Below, in pieces: positions 23,278 through 34,908 of a stretch of DNA of 64,000 nt. Each line of letters opens with the position of its first letter. The first letter of the stretch is position 1. The translations under genes and the position numbers were made by a program. The notes under the pieces were generated by a model. That model worked only from the letters and a program-made list of their open reading frames with translations, did no database searches and was not told where the DNA came from. The DNA comes from Ctena decussata (lineage: Eukaryota > Mollusca > Bivalvia > Lucinida > Lucinidae): the NCBI GenBank assembly GCA_963989385.1, contig OZ022499.1:37510866-37574865 (forward strand), written 5' to 3'.

Positions 23278-23843
23278 CACAGGGACCAACCGTAACGCCG
23301 AAAAAGCGGTCGAAACGCCGGATTTGCGGTGTTTTCACGCCGGATTGCGGTAGTTTTCGTAGGATCCGCAGCCATTTTTGTTGACGGTTTCGGAGGTGGG
23401 TTGAAAAAATGATTTATTTATAATATAAGGAGATTTTATTTGAGCATAAGTACTAGCTTATCCGGATCTACATACATGCCTTTAATCGCCAAATCTTCTT
23501 TTGGTCCATAAATATTGTTGAAATATGCTACCACGCAAGGAGAAAATTGTTTTGCATGTTCGGCCATGCGCGCAGACAGCATTTGAAGCAAGAGGGTTCG
23601 TACTTTCTTCAGTTTTCTTAAATTCTTGACCAAATGGTGGATGAATTTGCATGTTTAGATATTACTACATAGTAAACACCTGATTGCTCATGATTTTATG
23701 TCCGATGGAGCACAGATTGAAACAGAATATGCGAAAATCAAAGTAACGCCGGATAAAATGGCAACTTCTGGTTTCTCATTTGGCCATTACGTTTACAGAT
23801 AAACACATTTAAAAGGGTAAAACACTGGTAAATTCTTATGTTA
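23278..23843 (+). repeat. Left terminal inverted repeat of the 6.3-kb element
   Basis: Matches the complement of 29050-29616. Repeated cgccgg/ccggcgt motifs occur at both the outer end (within 70 bp) and the inner part (agtaacgccggataaaatgg). A minus-strand frame at 23436-23633 (65 codons, ending in a stop just before the AT-rich spacer) reads outward towards the terminus; the equivalent frame in the other TIR is frameshifted. Its peptide (for example GPKEDLAIKGMYVDPDKL) is not recognised. Confidence 0.85.
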
Positions 23844-25514
23844 ATGCAGTTTAAGCTTAAGACCGCTCCTGATCACTCACAAGCAGAACGTGACTTGTCC
23901 CACAAATGACCCAAGCTGGCGGTGAAATTACCATTTTATCACTCGGCCAGTGAGGCCGCCATATATTGTTGTAAGTTCCAGTGAGGTCAGCTAAGTGATT
24001 TTCTGTTTAATAAAAAGTTGTTCACTTACACGCCACATTTGTTGTGAGGCGTTTGGTGTCATTTTGTGTTCTTTTCTGAGCGCTGTAAGATAGGTTTGAA
24101 AGATAATTATGTCGGTGACAAAGGTCATTTCACTTCACTTAGTTATCAACTGGAAAATAGGCTAGCATAAACTTTGGTATACTGTTGTGTGCTTCGCAGA
24201 GGGTGCCTGTTTCCCTAGTTTCCTGTTAAACTAAGACAGTATTACCTTCGGTTTCACCAAATTAAATATCTCAATTTCTGATGTCCGTTGTTGTCCAAAA
24301 ATGCCCATGTCTCATATACATGTACCAAGTTGATGTCCTGTGATTCTCTAAAATATCTTTGCTCCAAAACTCCTTCTAAAATTATTTGGAGACTTCTCTG
24401 TTAGCTGATGGCTCCCACGATCGCGGTAGCATTGTGCGTCTGGATAATTCAAGTGATCAATATCTCTGATTTGACAATCGAGTTGCACACTTGTGATCAT
24501 TTTGATAGAAACTATGTCCTTCATGTGCAAGCATATTTCTGTATCATTTTCGAGTTTTTACACAGAAATGTGTTATAATTTACGATAATTATAAACTCAA
24601 AAGCCAAATATTCCTTTTGCAGCTTTATTAAAATTGTGTCTTCGTAATAGCATTTTTGTCAACATGTTCTCTGAAGTTATATTTTGGGTCGTGGGTGGTT
24701 GGGGGTCGTGGGAGGTAGGGTGGCACGATGGTGCTGCACAGCTTCTAGCGCAGGGGCGTGCTACTGCCTTGAAATATAGTAGGACAAGGGCCTGTTGTAC
24801 TTGCAGCAGATGCGGGAAGGATGGGCCAGTTTTTGTATGTGTGTCTTTTTTTCTTCTCGTCTATCCTATATTTCCTTTTCTAATGCATACTCTCTTGGGT
24901 GACGACTAGTCTTGACCGAAATACAATGTACGGTAGTTGTCAGATTCTATTGGCGCGAGCTTGCTTGATACTGGTTAACCGCTTAAAAGGTTTAATTAAA
25001 ATCTTAAAAAGTTCCTTCAAGAGCGGAGAATACATACAGAAGTAGGAACATGGGCCAGATTACCTAGGCTAATAAAGCTTCGTCAGTGACCCTGACAATA
25101 TCTGGTGACGAAACCAGAAAAAAGCATACTGTCATTTCTTAATTTTAATTGGGCAGTCAAGGAAGCCTGACCAGGAACGGTTTCGACGTATGACTGGCCG
25201 GCTCAACATGACCTGATCTGTCGACTGAGAAGTAACCTCAAAAACGTATAAGCAAACTATTTGGGTCACAGTCAGTAGAAGGACAGGAACTGGTCAGACA
25301 CCAAGCAGGAAAGAAGGCTCTGTAGCTATATTTTATTGGTATCTATATGCTGTCTAGTTTTACTGATTGCTGAATTAATGTTTAAACACTGTAATGACCT
25401 TATATGGCAAAGAAAGAGCTGATTGGTTTGCATTCTTATGTTTAGTGACTCGTACTTCATTTTAAATGTTATGTTTCCTGTTGATGCAATGTGGATTGAT
25501 TTATTGGTTGGTTG
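23844..25514. other. Interior of the 6.3-kb element, unrecognised
   Basis: No coding domain is recognised. A plus-strand frame of 91 codons at 24634-24909 lies across a G-rich patch and looks accidental. If the element once had a transposase gene, decayed remnants might lie here. Confidence 0.3.
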
Positions 25515-25589
25515 ACTGAATCTTGCTAAACGGCGCGGCCTCCCGAGCAGGGGGGTGCGTAATTTGCGCAGAGGTGCCACTAGAAGGAT

Positions 25590-27126
25590 ATGGATTATCC
25601 TTATGGTTCTTCTTGGCATTGATTTTAAGAAGGCTTATGATTATATTAATCGAAGTGTTTTGTGGGAGAGGTTGCAGATGGTTGGTGTCAGTGGGCGTAT
25701 GCTCTCAGCTATTCAGTCTTTATACATGAACGTTATTTCTTGTGTCCGAGTTAATGGTATGTTCACTGACTGGTTTACACAGAGTACAGGCCTAAGACCG
25801 GGCTGTCCGCTGTCACCAATCCTCTTCAACATATTTATTAATGATTTGGCATATGTAAAATTTAGGCTATAGGTAAAGGTATAGATGGCAACAATGAGAA
25901 AGTCAGCATTCTTTTATATGCCGATGACATAGTTTTATTGGCTGAGAATGAAAATGATCTGCAGTGCATGTTAAATGTTTTATCAGTATGGTGTGGTCAA
26001 AATGATATGAGTATGAAATGTACAAAAAGCTATATTGTCCATTTTCGCCCCCGCCCCCTCCCCCCCCCCCCCCCCCCACACTCTCAGAGAAGAACTGCAT
26101 ATGTATTCACTTGCTGTACTGAAAATTTAAAGATAGTTGATAGTAACATGTATTTGGGATTATTATTGCATGAATTTCTTGATTATAACATAACTGCTAG
26201 GACTGTCGCTCAGAGTGCCAGCAGGGCACTAGGTTTACTTATTGCCAAATCAAAGGCCCTTGGTGGTATGCCATATAAGGTTTTCACAAAGTTGTATGAT
26301 GCTATGGTATGGCCCGTTGTTTCGTATGGAGCAGCATTGTGGGGTAATAAAACATATTCATGCATTAATGCAGTGCAGAACAGAGCAATGCGCTTCTACC
26401 TTGGCACAGGTAAGTATACACCCAACGCCGCTGTTTCTGGAGACATGGGTTGGCAGCCTCCAAATATTAGACAGTGGAAGGCGGAATGTACTTACTGGTA
26501 CAGGATGTCAGTCATGAATGAGTCAAGATTGAATAAGCGTATATTCCTATAGAGTAAATCAAAAGCAAATCGATCTTGTAAAAATTGGTATTTTGACGTT
26601 AAAAATGCTTTTTAGTTTGAACCTAGACATATTTACCACTGGCTCATTTGAGTGTAGTAAAAACTATTTTCTATTACATGTAATAAATAAGCTAGAACAT
26701 AAACACCAGGTTGAGTGGTTAAATGTAATCCAAAATGAAACTGGTAGACGGGGGCAAGGTGGCAATAAACTTAGAACATATAGTTTGTTTAAAACCAACT
26801 ATGGTGCTGAGCCATATTGCCAGTTGTTTATGCCATTTAAACATATAAGTGCACTGTCAAAATTTCGATGTGGGGTAGCTCCGCTACGCCTGGAAACTGG
26901 AAGGTTTGAAGGTTTAGAAGTAGATCAGAGAATTTGTCCAACGTGCCATAGCTCATTTGAAGATGAAAAACATGTTTTATTGTATTGGCCATTTTATGCG
27001 GATATTAGAACTATTCTATTTAGAAAAGCATGTGAAGTGAGTGCTAGTTTTGGTAATATTTCGGTAAATGAACAGTTAGTATTTTTGTTCTCCTCAGTAG
27101 CAAAAAACCTGTTATCAAATATTGCA
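25590..27126 (+). pseudogene. LINE (non-LTR) reverse transcriptase, 5'-truncated pseudogene
   Basis: Frame pieces joined by eye carry the LINE reverse transcriptase order. First comes IDFKKAYDYINRSVLWERL (finger/palm), then TGLRPGCPLSPILFNIFIND (about 25785-25850), then the catalytic YADDIVLLAENEN (from 25917). After it come thumb/post-RT blocks (YLGLLLHE; WPVVSYGAALWG) and a C-terminal zinc-like motif CPTCHSSFEDEKHVLLYW, in which the usual fourth ligand Cys is Trp. Breaks: the frame shifts near 25860 between PGCPLSP and YADD, a TAG stop interrupts at about 26550, and the frame shifts again near 26590-26610. The 5' end is missing before the palm domain, so endonuclease and ORF1 are absent, as in most truncated LINE copies. 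The clade is not assigned. Confidence 0.85.
26046..26077 (+). repeat. Poly-C expansion inside the LINE pseudogene
   Basis: The run cgcccccgccccctcccc... of mostly C lies just after the IVHFRP segment of the reverse transcriptase and encodes a Pro run in that frame. It looks like a tract expanded after the element died. Confidence 0.85.
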
Positions 27127-28745
27127 TAGAAGGGCTACTTTTTTATATAAATAAAATAATTATATATGTGCTGCAGATGGGAGGGGTGATGGGGATGGTT
27201 TTCATATTTATCTATAGGGATATATCTTGTGACCCTTCGTTAAGCCGTCTTGCGGTGACCATTCTGATGAGGGGTTACAACATGTGTTTGCTTTGGTGGT
27301 GGGAGGAATTGTCTTCAAATCATCCTCGATATCCCCTCTTATCTTTAGCTCTGTACATTGATTGTTTCATGCATATAACATTACATTTTTATTGACTTGT
27401 ATTTTAAGTAGATGGGTCTCCATGTAAATATAGGACAAAAGTAAGTACATAAAAAACAAAAAAACACAAGTAAAAACAAAGAGCAAGACGCTTAAGTTCG
27501 CACCAGAGTTGGTCCTCATTTGCAGAGTATGGGCGCTTCAGGTGCACAATTCAGAAAGTGACTGTTTTTTGTGTCTCAAGAGCTCAAATGGAGCAATTTT
27601 ATGTGGACTTGGGCTTAGACACAGGGGCAAAGCCAGACCTATTTATATAGCTGAGTGTGTACCTCGGTGGCAAACCACTCTAATATGGAAGCTACCCCCG
27701 TCCTTCCACCATTTTTACTAGAGGGAACAATTTTTGTGGTTTCCTTTCTTCTTCCCTGGAACGAGAATCCCTTTTGTTGGGAGTCGGCTCTTGGGGAGAA
27801 GGGTTTGCTCCTATAGGAGCAAATTCTTCTCCTTCGAAGTTGAACCTTGTTGGAGGGGGAGGCAAAGAGTGGCTGAGTTGCTTCCCTTGAGAGTCTATCA
27901 GTTCATTTTAAGAACAAACGGAAATCTAAATTTGAGGCTGGGCTTCCAGGCCTCCTGGCTATGCCCATGAGACAATGCTGTCTCCCTTGTGTTATCGGTC
28001 ATGATATGATGATAGATTATGAAAATAGATCCAGAGTTTCAGTTGAGACTGCTACATATAAAATATTCCTTATGTTGATTCCTAGCTGCAGTGTCCCATA
28101 GTCCCATACTCTACACGTTAAGGTTTTGACACAGTGTGATAGTGTGGATATCGCATTTCTACAGTGAGTGTGGACTGTCCGTACAACTGAGGAGGTGGGT
28201 ATTTATACTGTTATCCTGTGCATACTGTGACTTTCTAACCTTCTGCTTGGTCTGGATGGTGGGACGGTGCTGGTCTTGAGAGGAAAAGGAAGACCTGTAT
28301 TGCGTGGTGATATTATTTTTGATTCTGAACAGTTTTAAATTGGGAAAAAGGCATACCGTATATATAGGGGCTCTATATGAGAGGGACTGCTTGGTGATGA
28401 TTGGGGAATGTTTGTGTTAGATCTGTGGGGAGGCATATATTGTGGCCCCTCATCTTGGCTGTCTCAATGAGACTGTTCAGATGAGGGTCACAACTTTCTG
28501 CCGGAAATGGGGAAGATTATTCCTTATTGTTGTCAATTGCTCTCACCTATCTGGACCACCTGTATACTATATGTTTTTATTTCTAGAATTATATTTTAAT
28601 CATTGCATGTTGTACAGCTGAAATAGTCTCTTATAATTCTATCTAAGAATGGCATGGTACTGTTCATGATCTTGTATCATTATTTTATGTATATGTATAT
28701 ATATTTTATGTACCATGATGAGATGATAAACAATAAACCTGGCAT
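27127..28745 (+). other. Probable LINE 3' tail region with other repeat fragments
   Basis: Follows the reverse transcriptase frame directly. Direct or inverted fragments such as gatgaggggttacaac (near 27267) and gatgagggtcacaac (near 28482) recur in it. An AATAAA lies at about 28732-28737, after a tat-rich stretch, and could be the LINE polyadenylation signal; no poly-A tail is seen. A segment at about 27727-27900 belongs to the S-type repeat. No other coding domain. Confidence 0.4.
27727..27900 (+). repeat. S-type repeat with hairpin ttgctcctataggagcaa
   Basis: Contains the perfect hairpin tttgctcctataggagcaaa, a gttgaaccttgttgga block and a gagttgcttccctt block. Related blocks occur near 12255-12360, 16618-16700, 36640-36790, 42060-42140, 42395-42470 and 42685-42750, several inside the second LINE's 3' region. 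Confidence 0.55.
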
Positions 28746-29049
28746 CTCTTCAACAGGGTTTGTGCGCTTCATCTGACATGAAACCGAGAGAGGTACTTGC
28801 CAGCTAAAAGACACTGCTAACTCTGCAAAAAAGGGTTAACAACATTAGCAAAAAGTTTAATGCAGCAGTTTATAATCTCTGGCATGTCTTGTTTCACTAA
28901 AGACTGTGTTTGTGAAATACTATGCCTTCAACCTTAAGCTTGCCACTATAGGAGCAAAGCTTTACAATGTCTAAGCCTGAAAAGGGGCACAGTTCTGTTA
29001 TTTTTTTTCCTGAAAATTCCTCAGAAGTTAATCAGATTATCTAAAATAC

Positions 29050-29616
29050 TAACATAAGAATTTACCTGTGTTCTACCCTTTAAATGTATTTATTTGTGAA
29101 AATACTGGCGAAATGAGAAACCAGAAGTTGCCATTTTATCCGGCGTTACTTTGATTTTCGCATTTTGTGTTTTAGTCTGTCCTTCCTCGGACCAAACAGC
29201 ATAATCAATCGGCTGTTTACGATGTAGTTATATTTAAAAATGCAAATTCATCCACCAGTTGGTCAAGAATTTAAGAAAACTGAAAAAAGTACGAACCCTC
29301 TTGCGTCAAATGCTGTTTGAGCGTATGGCCGAACATGCAAAACAAATTTTCTCCTTGCGTGATAGCATATTTCAACAATATTTATGGACCAAAAGAAGAT
29401 TTGGCGATTAAAGGCATGTATGTAGATCCGGATAAGCTAGTACTAATGCTCGTATAAAATCTCCTTATAATATAAATTAATAGTTTTTTTCAACCCACCT
29501 CGGAAACTATCAACAAAAATGGCTGCGAATCCTACGAAAACTACCGCAATCCGGCGTGAAAACACCGCAAACCCTGCGTTTCGACCGCTTTTCCGGCGTT
29601 ACGGTTGGTCCCTGTG
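29050..29616 (-). repeat. Right terminal inverted repeat of the 6.3-kb element
   Basis: Reverse complement of 23278-23843 with scattered differences and one short region (about 29160-29235) of weaker match. Ends ggttggtccctgtg, followed by the ATATG target duplication. Confidence 0.85.
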
Positions 29617-30164
29617 ATATGATTGACACCAAAAACTAAGACATAAAAACAAAAAGATAGGAAATGATCAGGAACTAATACATGTACGATCAGGTCACAT
29701 ATTTTGCTCTCAAAACCAAAAGGAAAACCTAAAACTTCATGACCTGTCTTCACATTAAGAACTGTCCATTTTGTGCCAAAAGGTGCAGCAATATTTATAT
29801 ATATACTGAGAGGCAAATGAAAGTATACACTTTTGTAATGCATGATTTTAATTCATTTCTCTTGATCTGGCCTGAAAGTTTGCATGAGTCATTTCTACTC
29901 AAGGTACATCAATGTGGCATTGTAAAATTACTTATTGAAACGCTAAACTAGTGGTAGATTTGCACAACTCTGTAAACTGATATTCCATTTGATTATATTT
30001 TTAACATTTTGGAAAAAAAGAAGGAAAGAAAATGTTCCTGTTCAAAATTCAGATAACCCCTAAAGGGACTTTCATATTTTATTTCAGAAAAGGGACTTTC
30101 CTGTATAAAGTGAAATTTAAATAAATATAGGGTTTTGATAAAGTCTAAACTAGTGGCAATGAAC

Positions 30165-31020
30165 GTACATTTAAAGAGTAACTACACTTCAGGAACTGAC
30201 TGAATCAGATCCCAAACCCTATCGTTTTGCACTTTTCAACGAGCAGCAAATTGGACAATACGAGGTTTGCTGTAAATCTGTATTTGAAATTTTGATTGTC
30301 TTCGTAAACTAACCACAACGTTTATGTTTCATTTGCACGATGAAACGGCCCTCTATGGTAAACAGAAATTATACACGCAGAGGAAAAACTAGTCAGAGGC
30401 ACAAAAAAAATACACTTCATCACCAATCATTCGTGCTTCTGGTGTATTTTATTAAGCCAGTCGCAAACCGCTTTGAGCGGTCAGCCTGTAACAACTTCTG
30501 TAAGCACCAAAAACATTGCCGTCCTGTAAATGAAACGCATGCACCGTTGTTTGTTTAGAAAAACAACCGAAAGTGCAAATACTAACTTTGCAGTAAAATT
30601 GTATTGTTAAATATAATGCACGTGCAAAAAGGGCAACACCAATATGTAAGTATAGTGTCGCTAGTCAAGCGAGTTCTTTAGTAATCTTTAAACACCATAT
30701 TGTAGTACCTTGAGGAAAGGTACATCGTGTAGCGTTTTAGACATGAGCAGGGAATAATAAGAAAAATTCGGACCTTTCTTTTGCCTCTGCGTGTATGAAT
30801 CGTGCTTACCACAGGCAGTGTTTTCATCGTGCAAATGAAACGCAGACGTTGTGGTTTAGTTGGACAAACACCCGAAATCTCAAATGCAGATTCGCAGCGA
30901 AATCGTTTTGTCCATTTTGCTGCACGTGGAAAACGTGCAAAACTGACATGTTCGAATAGTGTCGCTAGTCAAGCGTTTCAGTCAGTACTTTTACTACATC
31001 ACATCGATCTACCTTGAGTA
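30165..31020. mobile_element. Foldback element with ~100-200-bp arms
   Basis: The segment at about 30250-30345 is the inverse of about 30826-30920: gtttcatcgtgcaaatgaaa + c.taacgttgtggtt... read in complement on the left, and tttcatcgtgcaaatgaaac on the right. Partial direct copies of the same modules occur between (gtgtcgctagtcaagcg at 30655 and 30959; ccttgaggaaagg and ccttgagtaaagg). The open frames of about 71 codons in it have no recognised domain. Ends and target duplication are not defined. Confidence 0.55.
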
Positions 31021-31139
31021 AAGGCTACAACCGCAAATATCAAGCTAAAATACAAGAAAGAAACACAAATGATATATTTTCCATAAATAAATGGAAATGC
31101 AACAAAAGCAATGCCTTGAAACAGTCAGTACTGCTTTTT

Positions 31140-31318
31140 CCCTTTCAAAATCAATCCCAAAAATCTTGATCATTCTGAAAAGATGCATCTAGGTCTTTCG
31201 GATTGTTTTGGAAGAAAAAAAACATACCTAATAGTCGATTAACACAAAATGGTTTACATATTCGGGACACTTTTACAGAGAGAAAACTCCGTCATATAGC
31301 CAAATAAATATGGTAGTC
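31140..31318 (+). repeat. Dispersed repeat Q, copy 1
   Basis: Shares blocks in order with about 51935-52117: ccctttcaaaatcaatcc / cccttccaaaacaatct, gatgcatctaggtcttt / gatggatctagatcttt, ggattgttttggaag / ggaattgtttcggaag, aataaatatggta / gaatttatatggtaa. Both copies lie upstream of a TATAAAAC foldback element (31319 and 52444). Confidence 0.5.
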
Positions 31319-31560
31319 CTGGCCCCGAGGTTATAAAACTTGAGTACATTTTTTTCAAACTCAAAATAAAGCACACTCATCGGCCGTTTCCGAGCACATG
31401 CTCAGAAGCAGCCAATCAGTGTGCTTATTTTGAGTTTGAGATTGTACTCAAGTTTTATAACCTCGGACCTGATGCAGCTCCAAATTTAAGCAGCCAATCA
31501 GTGTGCTTTATTTTGAGTTTGAGATTGTACTCAAGTTTTATAACCTCGGACCCTGATGCA
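31319..31560. repeat. TATAAAAC foldback element, copy 1, with duplicated right arm
   Basis: Left arm cctggccccgaggttataaa + acttgagtaca..; right arm ending ctcaagttttataacctcgg. The right arm is present twice in tandem (about 31409-31489 and 31490-31574, each cagccaatcagtgtgctt .. gatgcagctccaaattta). Copies also lie at 38546 and 52444. Confidence 0.8.
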
Positions 31561-32234
31561 GCTCCAAATTTAAGAAAAACAAGTGTCCAAAGTGTTTCCC
31601 CAGAATTTATTTTCCATTGACGTTAGTGCATTACCAAGTGAACAAGAAATTTACTGTGAGTCTTGAATTTAAATATTCATAAAAAATGTTTGTATGCTTT
31701 CAACCTAAAAGGATTTCTGCAATGTAAATTAACTGTTAGCTTGCTCTAAACAGACAATAACTGTTTAGAGTTCAAATAAGTTTTCACAAATGAAGTTTCC
31801 TGTTAACGTCAATGGTAAAGTCGTCCAAAATTTGCTAAAAAAAGAATTGGTGTTGTCTTTAAAAGCATATTTCTAAAAGAACATTTAATTAGAATTGGAA
31901 TCAAAAGTATTAGATGTTGCCAAAATTATTGTTCTTTCTAACCATATAAAAATAATATCATACGATAGCTGCAACATAATTCCCAACAAATTTGGAAATG
32001 GATTGAAGTCTGTGGAAAATGCAAACGTTTGGGGAAAGACTTTTGACACCTGGCTGTAGGTGTTTGGTAGGCAAAATTTTATCATGGCCTACATTTATTT
32101 CCTTTGATCTTTTTGTGCAGTATTTGAATAACTATCAAACACCAGCATCTTATTCAGAAGTCGGAGCTTCAGATTCCTATTCAGTTACACTGAGGTCAAT
32201 CCAAAACTGTGTTCTTACTGCAGTGCAATATATA

Positions 32235-32385
32235 CAGTCAGACATAAGTCAAGCATCACCTGAATAAGTTGCGCTACTGAAGGAGGGATGTTCCAAGTTA
32301 CGTTATCACAGGAATATCTTTGATTTGTCGAATATGAAATTTAACTTTCAATTAATTGGGGTGATGCTTAACTTATGTCGGACTG
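32235..32385. mobile_element. Mariner-type MITE, 151 bp, TA-flanked
   Basis: Inverted ends CAGTCAGACATAAGTCAAGC + atcacc and the complement of CAGTCCGACATAAGTTAAGC + atcacc, flanked on each side by TA within tatata runs. No coding capacity. Confidence 0.85.
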
Positions 32386-32848
32386 TATATATATACAGCA
32401 CAGTTCATACAGTGCACTCTTTCTGGGACAATACTTAGGCTGTCAACTTTATTTTTATCAAGACACCTGTTGTTGCATTGCTACAAAAAGGGAACTTAGT
32501 TGGGTAACTAGAGTTCAATTTACCATTTACACAATGCACAATCAGACATTATGATGTACAGTGTCAAAGCTCTGCGACTTAGAATTCGTCATTCAATACA
32601 CATTTTCAAACAAACTAAGACTGTAATGGGCAAAACCATCAAATTTGAAGTTCAGAATTTCCTAGAGTTTTTGGCTCAAGTAATAAGCTTATCAGCGAAG
32701 TTAAGAAGTGGGCTACAAAAGCATAAAACATGCCAGACTTAATTATAAAAACTAATTTAAACAACGTCACCTGCAGCAATAAACATTCTGGAAGAGACAA
32801 CTACTGAAGAAAAATCTGGTTGCTGATTAGACTATGATACAAACATTT

Positions 32849-32940
32849 AGATAATTGACTGTACTTGTAATTGATATTACGATCTCGGGGGCTCCGCCCC
32901 TCGAAGGCTATATCAATTACTCGTACAGTCAATTCTTTAA
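32849..32940. repeat. Hairpin with GC-rich head
   Basis: Arms aattgactgtacttgtaatt + gatat and atatcaattactcgtacagt + caatt surround tctcgggggctccgcccctcga, abridged here. It resembles a small foldback element; no second copy was noticed. Confidence 0.7.
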
Positions 32941-33267
32941 ATATTACGTGTTTCTTCATCAGTTAAATCACAATGTGACATATAAAACCATCAAAGAAAT
33001 GATAAAATATGTTGATCTGGCGCCAGGGTAGAAGGAAGCTACTGGACCCGGATGATGACATAGACCTCGTAAAGCAGAATAACTAACTGAGTTGTTAGAG
33101 CTAGATACTATATTGAAGGTAATATTTGAATTGTGGCTGAAAACAGAGCAATGAGGGACATGTGCGTGGTTGCTTTTATATACAACATCAGTAATTTATT
33201 TAGATGTTACCATTTCAGCTCAGCAACATATCTAATTATCGTGAAAGCGGCCATAAAGTCATATATA

Positions 33268-33968
33268 CTATTCACAAAAAAGTACGGGATATTAAGCTAT
33301 GAATAATTGTAGGATCTTCAACAAAAGTAATATCCATATGAAATGGGAAGTGTTGATACGAGAAGTAATAAGTATCCGTTAAGACACTTTTCATGAAAGT
33401 TAAGACGGTATATCCTGTCACGTGATTTGTATACATTTTTTCAGACAAGGGGTCTGAACCAAAGTCGAGCAAATTGGAACAAAAATTCTTTCTGATTTTT
33501 CGACTAAGCTTACATTTGAATAGATTTTCAAATTTTGTATGCCAAAATATTTTCTCTTCTTCAAAACTGAAATTATTGAGAAGAATCCAGAAAACAAAAA
33601 GCACACAGGTACATCGAGTCACCGAAAAATGTAGACGTTTACGGCATGCACTCTTTATTATGAGGAAATATAGTGTAAAACCAGTTTTCAGCTTGTTGAT
33701 GGAAACATGGCGAGTGTTTTTGTATAAATTTTGTAACCTAAAAAGGATCCGTTGCCATACCAGATTCGTGTGAAATTTTGGTGTCGACCCCGCTGTCTGA
33801 AACGGATTGCATGGATATCACGTGACAGGATATACCATCCAGATTGTGATGCAAATTGTCTTCTCGAATATTTGTCTAGTGGATACTTGCCACTTCAAAT
33901 GGATCTGGTATTTGATTCCTAATTTATACAATGTTTGATAGCTTAATATCCCTACTTTTTGTGGACAG
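33268..33968. mobile_element. Mariner-type foldback MITE, 701 bp, TA-flanked
   Basis: Outer ends CTATTCACAAAAAAGTACGG and complement of CTGTCCACAAAAAGTAGGGA, with TA on both sides (33266-33267, 33969-33970). The arms extend inward about 150 bp to a second strong match, ggtatatcctgtcacgtgat (33407) against its complement at about 33817. Frames of 116 and 99 codons lie in it but show no DDE transposase motif. Confidence 0.8.
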
Positions 33969-33970
33969 TA

Positions 33971-34908
33971 TATTTTACACCAAGAACTGTGTTTTCTACA
34001 TTCTGTTCATCGGTATGAATCAGCAGTTTATCAGACCACACCAGATCAATCTGGGTATGATTTCCATGAAGAATTACTTAAACTACCAGTACGGGAAGTG
34101 ATAAGTGGGTTAGATAGTTTTCATATGCTTCCATAATAACCTTATAACAACATGATTAGCGAGGGTTTAGTAAGTTTCTTCTTTAATTTACACCAAATTA
34201 CCTCAAATGTTGTATCAATCTAATCTTCAGGATTGTTTGTTGTTTTTCTAGAATATCTGAATTCGTGGAACCATGTGGCGTAAAATATGCTTTTGAATAC
34301 AAGCTTGATTTTTCTTGGCACCAGAGAAATTATCAGAAACTTCTATCGTTTGAAGTTACAGTTGAAGAGAAATCAAAAAGATGAAGTTACGGCATCCTTT
34401 GGAAAATACAGCAATATGGAAATGTTAGTTTTGCATCAATATGTCGACGTTTTTCACGTTCATCGCAACAACGATTAGTCCTTTGTCATAATGTTTGCAT
34501 ACATAAAATTCCACAAATAAGATCATTTTTTGTACATATGTTTAATAAGCAAACGAATCTATAAATATGTGCAAGCATAGCACACTAGTACACGTTGGTA
34601 TGCCTTTGCACGAGATGAATAATTATAGATTCCAGATGGCCGCGGCCAACATGTAGGTCGACCACATTTGAAAATGTATTGTTTAATCAATACAGATTGC
34701 AGTAATCTAGTTGTGTGGACAGTGACTCAGAAGTATACATGTATACGTAGACGAAGACTGATTATGCTGTGGTCTAAACTTTGCCAAAAAAGGACGATAT
34801 CTCCAAATCTCCAAAATCGTAAGTTATGGTTGAATGGGAAAATCAAAACAGATCAACATAAAATAGTTTTAAGTTTTATGACATGTGTCTCAGGAAGAAT
34901 AACGTATA
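33971..34908. other. Nothing recognised
   Basis: No element ends, RNA gene or coding domain noticed. Confidence 0.3.

Larger units (their letters stand above)
23278..29616. mobile_element. 6.3-kb DNA transposon-like element with ~566-bp TIRs and 5-bp TSD
   Basis: Termini are CACAGGGACCAACCGTAACG at the left and its exact complement at the right. They are flanked by ATATG on both sides (23273-23277 and 29617-29621), and copy 1 of the surrounding duplication has a single ATATG. The inverted repeats run 23278-23843 and 29050-29616 and are about 85-90% alike by eye, so this is a long-TIR element. The middle contains a LINE pseudogene and otherwise unrecognised sequence. I found no intact transposase, so this copy appears non-autonomous or decayed. 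A 5-bp duplication with CACAG ends is compatible with Transib/RAG-type or CACTA-related families but does not prove either. Confidence 0.85.
22721..30148 (+). repeat. 1.06-kb tandem duplication, copy 2 (split by a 6.3-kb transposon)
   Basis: The left part, 22721-23277, matches 21662-22180. The right part, 29617-30148, matches about 22176-22713. The interruption is precisely one transposon plus a 5-bp target duplication. Confidence 0.9.
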
